This document shows, one piece after another, positions 1 to 9,241 of a stretch of 64,000 nt of DNA. How positions within the stretch are numbered: position 1 is the stretch's first letter; every line of letters starts with the position of its first letter. A program made the translations under genes and the position numbers. The notes beneath the pieces were generated by a model. That model did no database searches and was not told the origin of the DNA. It saw nothing but the letters and a program-made list of their open reading frames with translations. Source of the stretch: JAYVJH01 sp043777595 (GTDB taxonomy: Bacteria > Bacteroidota > Bacteroidia > Cytophagales > Spirosomataceae); NCBI GenBank assembly GCA_043777595.1, contig JAYWHT010000114.1, forward strand, positions 1 through 64,000, in the 5' to 3' direction.

Positions 1-193
1 AAAAACAAAAAATCTAAGTGCTAAATTTTACTCATTTATTGCATTTGCTATTTTATGTTGAAAACCAAATTAAGTTTGCAACGAGATTGTTACAGCATCT
101 ACTAAATCATAAATTATCTTAATTTTTTTATGCGTTTTATTTTTTCATCTACCTTCGCCTCAAAAATAGATATTTATAAAATATGATTCTACC

Positions 194-979
194 ATGCAAA
201 AAGCTACATCTCTACTCGTTCTGTTGTTGCTTTCTTTTAATAGCGAAGCCATAAAACCCTCTCGAAAGTACATTGACACTCCTAAGCAATATGGGTTTAG
301 TTTTATCGAAAAAAAAATCAAAACACCAGACAATCTAAATATAAACATTTGGGATATTGCCCCAGAAAAAGTAAATAAAAACAACGCTGTTTCAATCGTT
401 TTTTGTGGCTCAGATGCTGGCAATATGAGTTATTTATTGGCCGAGTCGTTGCGTTTGGTATCGGACGGCTATAACGTGGTGATGTTCGACTATCGGGGTT
501 TTGGCCAAAGCGATAACTTTGACATCGATACTACGCTATTGTTTCATCAAGAGTTTTTGATAGATTTTGAAACCGTTTTGAGGTACGTCAAGCAAACTAA
601 GGCCAGTAATAAAACAGGTACGATGGGTTTTTCGATGGGAGGGTATTTTCCGCTTATTACCAAAGAAAAAATCGACTTTATGATTGCCGATAGCCCGATG
701 ATAAGCCCTAAGATGGTTTTGAGTCGATTGAACAAACTGAACTTAAAATTACCAAAAAATGCCATTGAGCCACAGACTATGGTTGTTCCACAGTTAATTT
801 TTATTGCCAATAAAGACACCATCGTTAAGTTTGAAGATATACCTAAATCTGCGCTACCCAATTATTGTGTCTATGCAATAACGTACAACGGAAGCCATTT
901 ACAGGCATCGTATCAGTTACGAGACATTTTTTTTAGTCAGATAGAGTCATTCATAGGGTTACAAATATTCCAGCGGTGA
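194..979 (+). CDS. secreted alpha/beta hydrolase
   Basis: 261 residues with an N-terminal signal peptide (hydrophobic stretch at about residues 6-14, likely cleaved near residue 19). The fold is recognisable from a nucleophile elbow GFSMGG (Ser147), an acid in NKDTIV (Asp208) and a histidine in GSHLQ (His235), the spacing expected for the Ser-Asp-His triad of a small serine hydrolase. The motif FDYRGFGQSD near residue 98 is typical of the family (BAAT/acyl-hydrolase and 'alpha/beta hydrolase fold' proteins). It probably acts in the periplasm on an ester or amide, but the substrate cannot be told. It stands alone, with about 480 non-coding bases after it. The ATG at 194 is the first in frame and gives a complete signal peptide. 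Confidence 0.8.
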   Translation: MQKATSLLVLLLLSFNSEAIKPSRKYIDTPKQYGFSFIEKKIKTPDNLNINIWDIAPEKVNKNNAVSIVFCGSDAGNMSYLLAESLRLVSDGYNVVMFDYRGFGQSDNFDIDTTLLFHQEFLIDFETVLRYVKQTKASNKTGTMGFSMGGYFPLITKEKIDFMIADSPMISPKMVLSRLNKLNLKLPKNAIEPQTMVVPQLIFIANKDTIVKFEDIPKSALPNYCVYAITYNGSHLQASYQLRDIFFSQIESFIGLQIFQR

Positions 980-1455
980 GGGCATTGCGTTGGTTATATT
1001 TGGCGATATAAATGGGGTACGGTGCATAAGAAATAGGTTTTGAGAAAACATTGAGTAGTGATTCTTTGAGTGAGTAGCTATCTCATCATTATTGCTCCCA
1101 AGCCGTACTCAAGTAAGTGCTAACGTACAATTAAGATAAGGTTTTTTGTGCGATTAAGAATGTAAAATATTGATTGTCAGCGAATTATATTTTTTTTATT
1201 GCATACATAGATTTGGCTGATTACTTAGTAGTAGAGCGCATTCAGTTTAGAGTTTTGATTTCAATTTTTATTTTAAATACTTGAAAATCAATTATTTATG
1301 ATGTTTTCAATACTAAAATCTCTTTGCTTACTTTCCTAAAATATGACTACATGAAAGTCAATCTATATGTGTAATGTAGGTAAAAAGATTTGTTGTAATA
1401 TCGCCTTGATTATGGATACTGTCAGGTTGATAGTGGCAAAAAAAGCATTTTTTAC
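980..1455. other. intergenic region without a gene
   Basis: AT-rich stretch of about 475 bases with no ORF of convincing length on either strand. It holds one copy of a dispersed repeat (listed separately at 1115-1188) and ends at the promoter of the FAD oxidoreductase gene. Nothing else was recognised. Confidence 0.6.
1115..1188 (+). repeat. dispersed repeat, copy 1 (split by a 16-base gap)
   Basis: Two blocks, 1115-1136 and 1153-1188, match the reverse complement of 61511-61563. I count 21 of 22 and 33 of 36 identical bases. In the copy near 61.5 kb the two blocks are continuous and share the bases ATTAAGA; here they are separated, with ATTAAGA duplicated at the junction. The nature of the repeat is unknown. 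It could be the end of a decayed mobile element. Confidence 0.6.
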
Positions 1456-1463
1456 TATCTTTG
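1456..1463 (+). promoter_or_regulatory. -7 promoter box TATCTTTG
   Basis: Exact match to the Bacteroidota -7 consensus TAnnTTTG, 25 bases upstream of the ATG at 1488. No well-spaced -33 TTG is seen. The box contains the TTG at 1461 that would otherwise be the longest possible start, so translation almost certainly starts at 1488. Confidence 0.55.
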
Positions 1464-1487
1464 ACCAGAATAAGTAAAACCGTATCT

Positions 1488-2720
1488 ATGAATCAAGAAG
1501 TTGTTATTGTTGGCGCAGGAATAGCTGGGCTTACTTGTGCCAAATACCTGTCAGACGGTGGTATTGAGCCACTTGTTCTCGAAGCCGCCGAAGCCGTGGG
1601 CGGGCGAGTACGCACTGATGTTGTTGATGGGTTTTTGTTAGATAGAGGTTTTCAAATTTTTTTGACAGCCTACCCCGAAGCCCAGCGACTGCTCAATTAT
1701 AACGCACTCGACCTAAATGCTTTTCGATCGGGGGCATTGATTAGATACAAAAACGACTTTAAGGTAGTGTCTGACCCTTTCAAAGAGCCAGAGCAGGTTT
1801 TTAAGACACTTTTTTCGCCTATTGGTTCACTGGCAGACAAACTGAGGGTATTGCAACTGTCTAATGAAGTGAAAACTGTGCCGACCGATGAGTTTTTTAA
1901 CGAGGCCGACAGCGATACGTTGAGTTATTTACAAAATTACGGATGGAGCAACGACATGATAGATACGTTTTTTAAGCCCTTTTTTGGTGGTGTTTTTCTC
2001 GAAAATGAACTCAGTACTTCGAGCCAATTTTTTAGGTTTGTCTTCAAGCAGTTTTATACTGGCGATGCCGTCCTTCCGTCTGCGGGTATTCAAGCCATTC
2101 CTCAACAAATTGCAAACGGCTTGCCTCAAAACTCAATTAGACTAAATACCACGGTTTCAAAGATTGATAAAAATATTGTGTATCTTACTGATGGACAGAC
2201 GATTACGGCCAAAAAAATTATAATCGCTACCGATGCCCGCCGTGCAGACTTGCTACTCAATCGTTCGGCCAAGCGGCAATATAACGTTACGACTTGCACA
2301 TACTTTGCTGCTCCTCGTTCGCCACTCCATACCGAAATGTTGGCACTAAACCCCAACAGGCTGTCTGCCGTGCATAATTTGTGTGTGCCGAGCGACATTG
2401 CACCCAATTATGCGCCCAGTGGGCGGTCGTTGGTGTCGGTCAGTACGCACGGGCTTTCGTTGGTCGATGAGCAAAAATTAGTAACACAAATTGTTCGAGA
2501 ATTGACCGATTGGTTTGGCCCAGAAGTAAGTAGGTGGCAACATCTCAAAACCTACCATATTGCCGATGCGTTGACAATATTTTCGCCCAATTCACCCAAA
2601 AGTCAATTACAAATTACTGAAAACTTGTACCAATGCGGCGACCATACGTTTTATCCATCGCTCAATGCAGCCATGGCCACAGGTAGATTGGTGGCCGAAA
2701 TGATTGAAAACGCTAATTGA
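1488..2720 (+). CDS. FAD-dependent amine oxidase / phytoene desaturase-like oxidoreductase
   Basis: 410 residues, cytoplasmic. The N-terminus has the dinucleotide-binding motif VVIVGAGIAGL (residues 5-15), then LVLEA and GGRVRT, the signature of the flavin amine oxidase / phytoene dehydrogenase superfamily. The C-terminus has the second FAD contact YQCGDHTFYPSLNAAMATGR. Substrate is unknown; relatives include protoporphyrinogen oxidase-like and carotenoid-modifying enzymes, but no carotenoid genes lie nearby. The ATG at 1488 is preferred because the upstream TTG sits in the promoter box. The next gene starts 7 bases after the stop, so the two are probably co-transcribed. Confidence 0.8.
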   Translation: MNQEVVIVGAGIAGLTCAKYLSDGGIEPLVLEAAEAVGGRVRTDVVDGFLLDRGFQIFLTAYPEAQRLLNYNALDLNAFRSGALIRYKNDFKVVSDPFKEPEQVFKTLFSPIGSLADKLRVLQLSNEVKTVPTDEFFNEADSDTLSYLQNYGWSNDMIDTFFKPFFGGVFLENELSTSSQFFRFVFKQFYTGDAVLPSAGIQAIPQQIANGLPQNSIRLNTTVSKIDKNIVYLTDGQTITAKKIIIATDARRADLLLNRSAKRQYNVTTCTYFAAPRSPLHTEMLALNPNRLSAVHNLCVPSDIAPNYAPSGRSLVSVSTHGLSLVDEQKLVTQIVRELTDWFGPEVSRWQHLKTYHIADALTIFSPNSPKSQLQITENLYQCGDHTFYPSLNAAMATGRLVAEMIENAN

Positions 2721-2727
2721 TTTTATT

Positions 2728-4122
2728 ATGACACACTTTCAAGTAATATCGCCCGTAGATGGCTCTGTTTATGCCGAGCGAGCCTGGGCTACTGGCTCAG
2801 AAATTGAATCGGTTTTGGCCAAGTCAAAAATAGCGCAAAAATACTGGAAACAAAAGACCATTAACCATCGAGCCGATATTTGCCGCAAAATGGTGGCTTA
2901 TATGGTGGCCAATGCCGATGAGATTGGTTCTGAAATCACTTGGCAAATGGGCCGACCTATTATTTATACACCTTCCGAAATCAAGCGGGGGTTTCAGGAC
3001 CGAGCCGAGTATATGATTGGCATTGCCGAGCAGTCATTGGCTAACATTGAAGCAACAAAAATAACGGGTTTTCAGAGATTTATACAGCGAGAGCCAGTAG
3101 GTACGGTATTGGTACTTGCCCCTTGGAACTACCCATTTTTAACTTCGGTCAATGTCATTGTGCCTGCTATCATGGCTGGTAACTCAGTTGTTTTGAAACA
3201 TTCTGACCAAACACCACTCTGTGCCGAACGCTACGCTCAGGCTTTTGAATATGCGGGTTTGCCGCAAGGTGTTTTTCAATATTTACACGCCAGCCACCAT
3301 AACGTGGCCACCATAGTACAAGACCAACGCATTGATTATGTGGCTTTTACGGGTTCGGTAGCTGGTGGTGAGGCTGTGCAGCGAGCGGCACGGTCAAGGT
3401 TTATTGCAACGGGCTTAGAACTGGGCGGCAAAGACCCCGCTTACGTGCGTGCCGATGCCGACTTGCGCAGCGCCATCGAAAACTTAGTGGACGGGGCGAT
3501 GTTCAACTCTGGTCAGTCGTGCTGTGGCATTGAGCGAATTTATGTACACCAAAACCTATATGACGACTTTGTTGATGGCTTCACAAAATTGACCCAAGGC
3601 TACATACTCGGCAACCCGTTTGAAACCACTACCAACCTCGGCCCGATGGTTAGAACGGCGGCGGCAGGCTTTGTGCGTAGTCAAATCAACGAAGCCATTG
3701 GTCAAGGCGCAAAGGCTCTGATTGATGAATCTCTGTTTAGATTTAGTCAAGCAAATAGCCCTTATTTAGCACCGCAAGTTTTGGTCAATGTCAATCATCA
3801 AATGAGGATTATGAACCAAGAAACTTTTGGGCCAGCCGTGGGTATAATGAAAGTAAAAAATGACGAAGAAGCCATATCGTTAATGAACGACTCTGTTTAT
3901 GGCCTCACGGCATCGGTTTGGACGGCTGACAGCGAAGCGGCCTTGCAGATTGGAAATCAGATAGATGCAGGCACTTTTTTCATGAATCGTTGCGATTATT
4001 TAGACCCAGAATTAGCCTGGACGGGTATCAAAAACTCGGGGAGAGGTTGTACGCTTTCAGCATTAGGCTACGATGCACTGACTCGACCCAAATCTTTTCA
4101 TCTGAAAACGAGTGAATACTAA
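2728..4122 (+). CDS. NAD(P)+-dependent aldehyde dehydrogenase
   Basis: 464 residues, full length for the ALDH superfamily. Seen: the Asn of the oxyanion hole in LAPWNYP (Asn134), the general base in LELGGKD (Glu231) and the nucleophile in FNSGQSCCG (Cys265, followed by a second Cys). The NAD site GSV is at about residue 210. The opening ISPVDGSVYAERA is typical of succinate-semialdehyde or glyceraldehyde-type ALDHs; the exact aldehyde cannot be assigned. A TTG start at 2704 would overlap the previous gene; the ATG at 2728 fits the family N-terminus. It likely works with the preceding flavoprotein, for example by oxidising an aldehyde the amine oxidase releases; this is inference from adjacency. 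Confidence 0.88.
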   Translation: MTHFQVISPVDGSVYAERAWATGSEIESVLAKSKIAQKYWKQKTINHRADICRKMVAYMVANADEIGSEITWQMGRPIIYTPSEIKRGFQDRAEYMIGIAEQSLANIEATKITGFQRFIQREPVGTVLVLAPWNYPFLTSVNVIVPAIMAGNSVVLKHSDQTPLCAERYAQAFEYAGLPQGVFQYLHASHHNVATIVQDQRIDYVAFTGSVAGGEAVQRAARSRFIATGLELGGKDPAYVRADADLRSAIENLVDGAMFNSGQSCCGIERIYVHQNLYDDFVDGFTKLTQGYILGNPFETTTNLGPMVRTAAAGFVRSQINEAIGQGAKALIDESLFRFSQANSPYLAPQVLVNVNHQMRIMNQETFGPAVGIMKVKNDEEAISLMNDSVYGLTASVWTADSEAALQIGNQIDAGTFFMNRCDYLDPELAWTGIKNSGRGCTLSALGYDALTRPKSFHLKTSEY

Positions 4123-4169
4123 GAAAATTTGTTCATCAATGCAATTTATATGGTACAACAAAATAACTT

Positions 4170-5189
4170 ATGCTGACAATACAGAGTAATGTCTCTCTCA
4201 AAACCTACAATACCTTTGGTATTGATGTAACGGCACGCTATTTGGTTGAGATTGATAGCGAAGACTCACTTCAAACTATGCTACAACTAACTGATTTTCA
4301 GAATCTTAATAAGTTAATATTGGGTAGTGGTAGTAATATGCTTTTTACACAGCCCTTTGAGGGTGTAGTTGTCAAAATTGATTTGAAAGGCATAGAAAAA
4401 ACAGCAGAGACAGATCTGAATGTATGGCTCAAAGTAGCGGCAGGCGAAGCATGGCACGATTTAGTAATATACTGTGTGTCAAATAACTATGCTGGTTTAG
4501 AAAACCTATCGCTTATTCCTGGCACAGTTGGGGCTGCACCCATTCAAAATATCGGTGCGTATGGTGTCGAGCTCAAAGATAGTTTTGTATCGTTAGAGGC
4601 CGTCGAACTGGCAACTGGGCAAAAACGTATTTTTAGCTATTCAGACTGTGGTTTTGGTTATCGAGATAGTATATTCAAACACGAAGCCCAAGGTCAGTTT
4701 GTGATTACGAGCGTCGCCTTTAAGTTAAACAAAACACCTACTTTTAGACTGAGTTATGGCGATATTCAAAAAACGATTGATACCATGAATCCAAAAACGC
4801 TTACCATCAAAGCAGTAAGCGATGCCGTCATAAAAATCAGACAAAGCAAGCTACCCGACCCCGCAGAAATTGGCAATGCAGGTAGTTTTTTTAAGAATCC
4901 AGAGATTTCTGTCTCACAATTTGAAATCCTTAAAGCTCAATTTGAAACCATGCCATCGTTTGCTGTCAGCCCCGAAGTTATGAAAATTCCAGCGGGTTGG
5001 CTTATTGAGCAATGTGGCTGGAAAGGCAAACAAGTTGGTAATGTGGGCGTTCATGCCAAACAAGCATTGGTGTTGGTCAATTACGGCAATGGTAGTGGTC
5101 TGGAGGTCAAACGGTTGTCTGAGCGAATCCAAGAATCTGTTTTTCAAAAATTTGGTATAAATCTACCTCTCGAAGTCAATTTGATATAA
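4170..5189 (+). CDS. murB: UDP-N-acetylenolpyruvoylglucosamine reductase MurB
   Basis: 339 residues, the length of the E. coli-type (type I) MurB. It reduces UDP-GlcNAc-enolpyruvate to UDP-MurNAc with NADPH and FAD in the cytoplasmic steps of peptidoglycan synthesis. Motifs: NTFGID near the N-terminus; the FAD-binding LILGSGSNMLF (residues 49-59); SLIPGTVGAAPIQNIGAYG (residues 114-132); GYRDSIFK with the expected Arg165; GNAGSFFKNP with the catalytic Ser239; and a C-terminal Glu335. It stands alone: 47 bases after the ALDH gene and convergent with the large secreted protein downstream. Confidence 0.97.
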   Translation: MLTIQSNVSLKTYNTFGIDVTARYLVEIDSEDSLQTMLQLTDFQNLNKLILGSGSNMLFTQPFEGVVVKIDLKGIEKTAETDLNVWLKVAAGEAWHDLVIYCVSNNYAGLENLSLIPGTVGAAPIQNIGAYGVELKDSFVSLEAVELATGQKRIFSYSDCGFGYRDSIFKHEAQGQFVITSVAFKLNKTPTFRLSYGDIQKTIDTMNPKTLTIKAVSDAVIKIRQSKLPDPAEIGNAGSFFKNPEISVSQFEILKAQFETMPSFAVSPEVMKIPAGWLIEQCGWKGKQVGNVGVHAKQALVLVNYGNGSGLEVKRLSERIQESVFQKFGINLPLEVNLI

Positions 5190-5318
5190 GATTGTTACTC
5201 GCACACATTGGCTCATACTTTCTATAAACGAAACAGAACTATTCAGTAAGTATGTTTGAACAAGTATTGAAAAATAATAAGATACTCAAAGGGGGCATTT
5301 ATTATCTGAATTTAAGGG

Positions 5319-7685
5319 TTAATAAAACACCCAAACCGTGCCTCGCAGTTCGCCAGGTACGTCTCCACCGTAAACAATAGAGTAAGCATAAGCACCAGGG
5401 GCTACTTTTTTGCCGCCATACATTCCGTCCCAAGGCAAAGCGTAGCCATCTGACTTGAAAATACATTCTCCCCAACGGTTAAAAATTTTGACTTGTAAAG
5501 CAGAAAACAAAGAAGCGTTGGACATTTCCCATCGGTCATTTTGGCCGTCGTCATTAGGTGAAAAAGCATCAGGTACAAAAGGTAAATTACCAAATAAGAC
5601 ACTGATACGACTTTTGGTTTGGCAGCCGTTGGCGGTGGTTATGGTCAGCTCGTAGCTGGTGTTGTCGGTTGGTCGGGCGAGGGGTATGGCCTTCTTGGGG
5701 TCGTCCAAAGTCAATGGTGGTAGCCATGAATAGCTCACATTGATAGGCGAAACGGTGTTTTGTAATGCCACACTTTGGCCTGGGCTGATTCTGAGTACCG
5801 GATTTGGAAATACGATTATTGGTTGAGAATCTATCGCCCCTATTCGTTTGGCTATATTGCGGCAGTTGTCTTTGTTAGTAAAAGTATATGTAACTTCGTA
5901 ACGGCCAGGTACAAGCCCAGATGGGTCAAAACTACCGCCATTGATGCCTTTACCACTAAAAACACCACCTTCGGGACTTGCCCTGAGCTTGACTAACTCT
6001 TTGCTGCCATCACAAATCGTCGGAATACTATCCATCAAAACATCAGTCCGAGACGACCTTATGACCCACGAATCTGACACGTTTTTGCATTGATTAGCAT
6101 CTATTGCCTGAACTTTGTATTCGCCAGGGGTTTTTGTATATAACTGCGAAGTTGTTTTATTGGAAAGAGGTGCATCATTTTTGAGCCAAACGTACTGGTA
6201 GCCTGTTGCGGTCGTGGCTTTGAGGAGTGTAGAGTCAAAGTCGCAAAGTGCATTGGTCAAAGCGGTGATTTTAATATCGGGCTTAGGCCAAACACCCAGC
6301 GTTACAGAGTCTGTGGACATGCAGCCATCGGTGTAGGTCAATGTCAAAAAATATTTACCTGCTTCGGCTACGGGTAGCTGAGGTTTGATACCCAACGAAG
6401 CGGCGCTTGTCTTCCAGAGTGAGGCGGCTGTTGCTGGAGCGTTAGACGACAATTTGAGTGTGTCGCCATCACAGAACTGCTTTTTTGGTGCGTTAATTTT
6501 GGCGGCAGCAACAGGCTTGGCCACAACAGTAATAGTACGAGAGGTAGTGTCGCTGCTACATAATTTTGAAAAACTACGAACTACAGTATATTTGCCAGGT
6601 TCGTTTACTGTCAACTCGCTACTCGTTGCGCCTTTGATGTTGTCGCCGTTTACTTGCCATTGGTGCGCCCAGTCGGGGCTATCGGGTACTTTTAGTAGTG
6701 CAGACACACCCGGGCAAACGACAATATTGCTTGCGATTGGTATGTCAATCTTATCGGCAACAACTGGGAACGGTGGCGTTTGTTTGGGACAATCTACAAC
6801 AGGCAACTGAAAATCTCTGCGGGTTTCGCCAATTTTTACGCCATTTCGATATTCTTCACATTTGACCGAAAACACAAAAAGCCCTTCTTGATTGGCAACC
6901 ACCGTCAATAATCCTAATTTAGAATCTACTCTCAGCGCAGGTTTACCTGGAATCGAATTATTGGCACTATATCCAGCAAGCCATGGCACTATCGGATAAC
7001 TATCTCGATAAACAGATGCGGGTGTCGGCCCGTTGCTGGTTGCATAACCTGCAAGTGGGTCGGCCATTGAATAGCGCAGTTCGTCCCCATCTGCATCAAC
7101 AGCACTAAAATCCATTTTGAACAGTTTGCCCAAACAAATATACTCACCATTTGGAAGCGTAAAAGTAGGGCTGTTGTTATAAAATGGCTGACCATTTTTT
7201 TCAAATGGTGGAATAATTAAATACAACATACCACCAACACGATCGCCGATATTTGTAAGGGCTGATGTACGGCAACAACGTTCCCAAACCAACCGATAGC
7301 CCAGCGGGTCGGCATATTGGCCTATCTGAAAAGTTTGTGTAGTTCGGTAAAGTGCCTCCGAAAATCTTAGATTTCGTTGTACAGCACAAGCTGCATTGTT
7401 ATAGACTACGCCTGTTCTGCTGGGGCCAGGCAAAAGCGTAAAGCTATTGACTCTGGTTTTTGAACTCAGCCCAAACATAGTTAGTACAATGCTCGGGTCG
7501 TAGTTGCCACCCACTACGTTACTGAGCGTTGTTTCGTCCAAAATTAAACTAACGGCTATTTCGTAAGTGATTGTGGTCGAAGTTTTACTCAAAATAGTCA
7601 TATTGATACTTCCACCAACCATGTGAGTGGCTTGGGCTGTAATGCTAAGAATACAAAAGAGTGATATAAAACAGTATTTTTTCAC
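5319..7685 (-). CDS. secreted Ig-like repeat protein with gliding-motility-type C-terminal sorting domain
   Basis: 788 residues. Signal peptide at residues 1-19 ending TAQA. The start codon is GTG; no in-frame ATG gives a signal peptide. The N-terminal region (ATHMVGGSINM...) resembles the opening domain of PKD/Ig-repeat proteins common in gliding Bacteroidota. The middle has several Ig-like modules rich in Cys, each with a (D/W)xW..NG-type turn and 'PGKYTV/PGEYKV'. The last about 85 residues (PDAFSPNDDGQNDRWE, KIFNRWGECIF, WDGMYGGKKVAPGAYAYSI) form the gliding-motility-associated type B T9SS sorting domain. It is probably exported through T9SS and surface-attached as an adhesin. It is convergent with murB; no terminator is evident in the 129-base gap. 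Confidence 0.88.
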   Translation of the reverse strand: MKKYCFISLFCILSITAQATHMVGGSINMTILSKTSTTITYEIAVSLILDETTLSNVVGGNYDPSIVLTMFGLSSKTRVNSFTLLPGPSRTGVVYNNAACAVQRNLRFSEALYRTTQTFQIGQYADPLGYRLVWERCCRTSALTNIGDRVGGMLYLIIPPFEKNGQPFYNNSPTFTLPNGEYICLGKLFKMDFSAVDADGDELRYSMADPLAGYATSNGPTPASVYRDSYPIVPWLAGYSANNSIPGKPALRVDSKLGLLTVVANQEGLFVFSVKCEEYRNGVKIGETRRDFQLPVVDCPKQTPPFPVVADKIDIPIASNIVVCPGVSALLKVPDSPDWAHQWQVNGDNIKGATSSELTVNEPGKYTVVRSFSKLCSSDTTSRTITVVAKPVAAAKINAPKKQFCDGDTLKLSSNAPATAASLWKTSAASLGIKPQLPVAEAGKYFLTLTYTDGCMSTDSVTLGVWPKPDIKITALTNALCDFDSTLLKATTATGYQYVWLKNDAPLSNKTTSQLYTKTPGEYKVQAIDANQCKNVSDSWVIRSSRTDVLMDSIPTICDGSKELVKLRASPEGGVFSGKGINGGSFDPSGLVPGRYEVTYTFTNKDNCRNIAKRIGAIDSQPIIVFPNPVLRISPGQSVALQNTVSPINVSYSWLPPLTLDDPKKAIPLARPTDNTSYELTITTANGCQTKSRISVLFGNLPFVPDAFSPNDDGQNDRWEMSNASLFSALQVKIFNRWGECIFKSDGYALPWDGMYGGKKVAPGAYAYSIVYGGDVPGELRGTVWVFY

Positions 7686-7773
7686 ATATAAACAGTTAAT
7701 AGTCTATGAGTTACACTTAACGTTGAAAGTTACGAAGATTTATAATTAAAAAAATAGAAAAATGCAAAAACTA

Positions 7774-9225
7774 CTATTTTAATTCCCTCAGCCACTGTAT
7801 CAAAAGCCGCACACCAAAAGCAGTAGCCGATTTTTGAGTCGCAAATTCAGAATCAGCAAATGCCGTACCTGCAATGTCTAAATGCACCCAAGCAGGGTGT
7901 TTTTCGGTAAATACCTCTAAGAATTTAGCCGCCACAATCGCCCCTGCAAATGGCTTGCCATGGTAATTTTTTATATCAGCAATGTCCGATTTTAATTCTG
8001 GTTCGTAGTCGTCCCAGAGTGGTAGCCGCCAGAGTTTTTCGCCAGTTTTGTCGCCTACTTTTTTGAGACTACTCCCGAGTTGGTCATTATTGGTAAACAT
8101 TCCAGCGGCCACATAGCCCAGCGTACCTATTACACTACCCGTCAGCGTGGCTAAGTCAATGATTACGTCTGGTTTATAATTTTGGTTAATATAAGCCAAG
8201 CCGTCGGCCAATATTAGCCGTCCTTCGGCATCGGTGTCAACCACTTCTATGGTCTTGCCCAGATACGAGCCTATCACATCGCCAGGCTTGGTAGCCAGCC
8301 CGTCCACACTGTTTTCGGTTGTTGGCACAACTCCAATCAAGTGTACTGGCAACTGTAACTTGGCCGCCGCTTCGATTGTACCAAACACTGCCGCTGCCCC
8401 GCCCATGTCTGACTTCATGTAGTGCATATTGGCCGAGTCTTTTATCGAAACCCCACCTGTGTCAAAAGTTACGCCCTTGCCCACTAAGCCGATTTTTTGA
8501 GTAGCCGCCTCATGCCGATATTCCATGACAATAAACCGAGGTGAATTTTTGCTACCTTCACTGACCGACAGTAAGGCTTTCAGACCTATTTCAGCACATT
8601 GTTTTTCGTCAAAAACCGTAACACTATAACCGTACTTTTGGCCTGATGCTACCGCCCAGTCGGCCAGTGCCTGCGGTGGTTTTTTGTTGGCTGGTTTATT
8701 GCCCAAATCCATCACTTGCATTTGGCTCTCGGCAATGGCTGTACCGATTTCAATGGTACTTTCGATGGTATCTATTTTTTGTTTTTGAACAATAATTTCT
8801 AATTGACTTGCTGGATTGGTAAAAAAATTGAGACTCGTCTCTTTATCGGTTTTGTATAATTGTAAATCATAACCGCCCAAGACCACTCCGTTTACAACAG
8901 CCTCATAGTCAAGTTCCAAATCAGTTAAATCAAGACTTGTTTCGGCAGGTAACTCTTTGGATTTTTTGTTAAAAAATGATCTAAAAATTTTCAGTAATGA
9001 CATACTGTCTGTTTTTTTGCCTAAACCCAATAAATAAATACGTTTTGTGTTGGTATAAATCAATAACGATTCATTTGTTTTGGCTTTAAAATCACTGACG
9101 AGCCAGTCGCCGCTGCTGTTGTGCGACAGAGCTATTTTTTTTAGTATTTCGTTCAATTTATCATTTTCAAAAACGGGAATGATAATTGTATTTGAGTTGC
9201 TGCTTGTTGTTGCCTTTATTTGCAT
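7774..9225 (-). CDS. leucyl aminopeptidase family protein (M17)
   Basis: 483 residues. The C-terminal M17 catalytic domain carries all metal and catalytic residues: Lys250 (VGKGVTFDTGG), Asp255, Asp273 (KSDMGGAAAV), Asp332 and Glu334 (VVDTDAEGRLIL) and Arg336. These correspond to the two-zinc site and catalytic Lys/Arg of PepA. It removes N-terminal residues from peptides in the cytoplasm. The ATG at 9225 is chosen over an ATG at 9258: it fits the family N-terminus and avoids overlapping the upstream gene, which ends at 9242. The 16-base gap implies co-transcription with the molybdoenzyme gene. Confidence 0.93.
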   Translation of the reverse strand: MQIKATTSSNSNTIIIPVFENDKLNEILKKIALSHNSSGDWLVSDFKAKTNESLLIYTNTKRIYLLGLGKKTDSMSLLKIFRSFFNKKSKELPAETSLDLTDLELDYEAVVNGVVLGGYDLQLYKTDKETSLNFFTNPASQLEIIVQKQKIDTIESTIEIGTAIAESQMQVMDLGNKPANKKPPQALADWAVASGQKYGYSVTVFDEKQCAEIGLKALLSVSEGSKNSPRFIVMEYRHEAATQKIGLVGKGVTFDTGGVSIKDSANMHYMKSDMGGAAAVFGTIEAAAKLQLPVHLIGVVPTTENSVDGLATKPGDVIGSYLGKTIEVVDTDAEGRLILADGLAYINQNYKPDVIIDLATLTGSVIGTLGYVAAGMFTNNDQLGSSLKKVGDKTGEKLWRLPLWDDYEPELKSDIADIKNYHGKPFAGAIVAAKFLEVFTEKHPAWVHLDIAGTAFADSEFATQKSATAFGVRLLIQWLRELK

Positions 9226-9241
9226 GGTTTGTTTTCTTGTT

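Noticed and set aside
160..423. Reverse-strand ORF of 87 codons at the start of the window
   Set aside because: It lies mostly antisense to the alpha/beta hydrolase gene, which has a signal peptide and a full catalytic triad; the antisense product has no recognisable feature.
6385..6810. Antisense ORF of 141 codons in the gliding-type protein gene
   Set aside because: Low-complexity translation opposite Ig-like repeats; no independent support.
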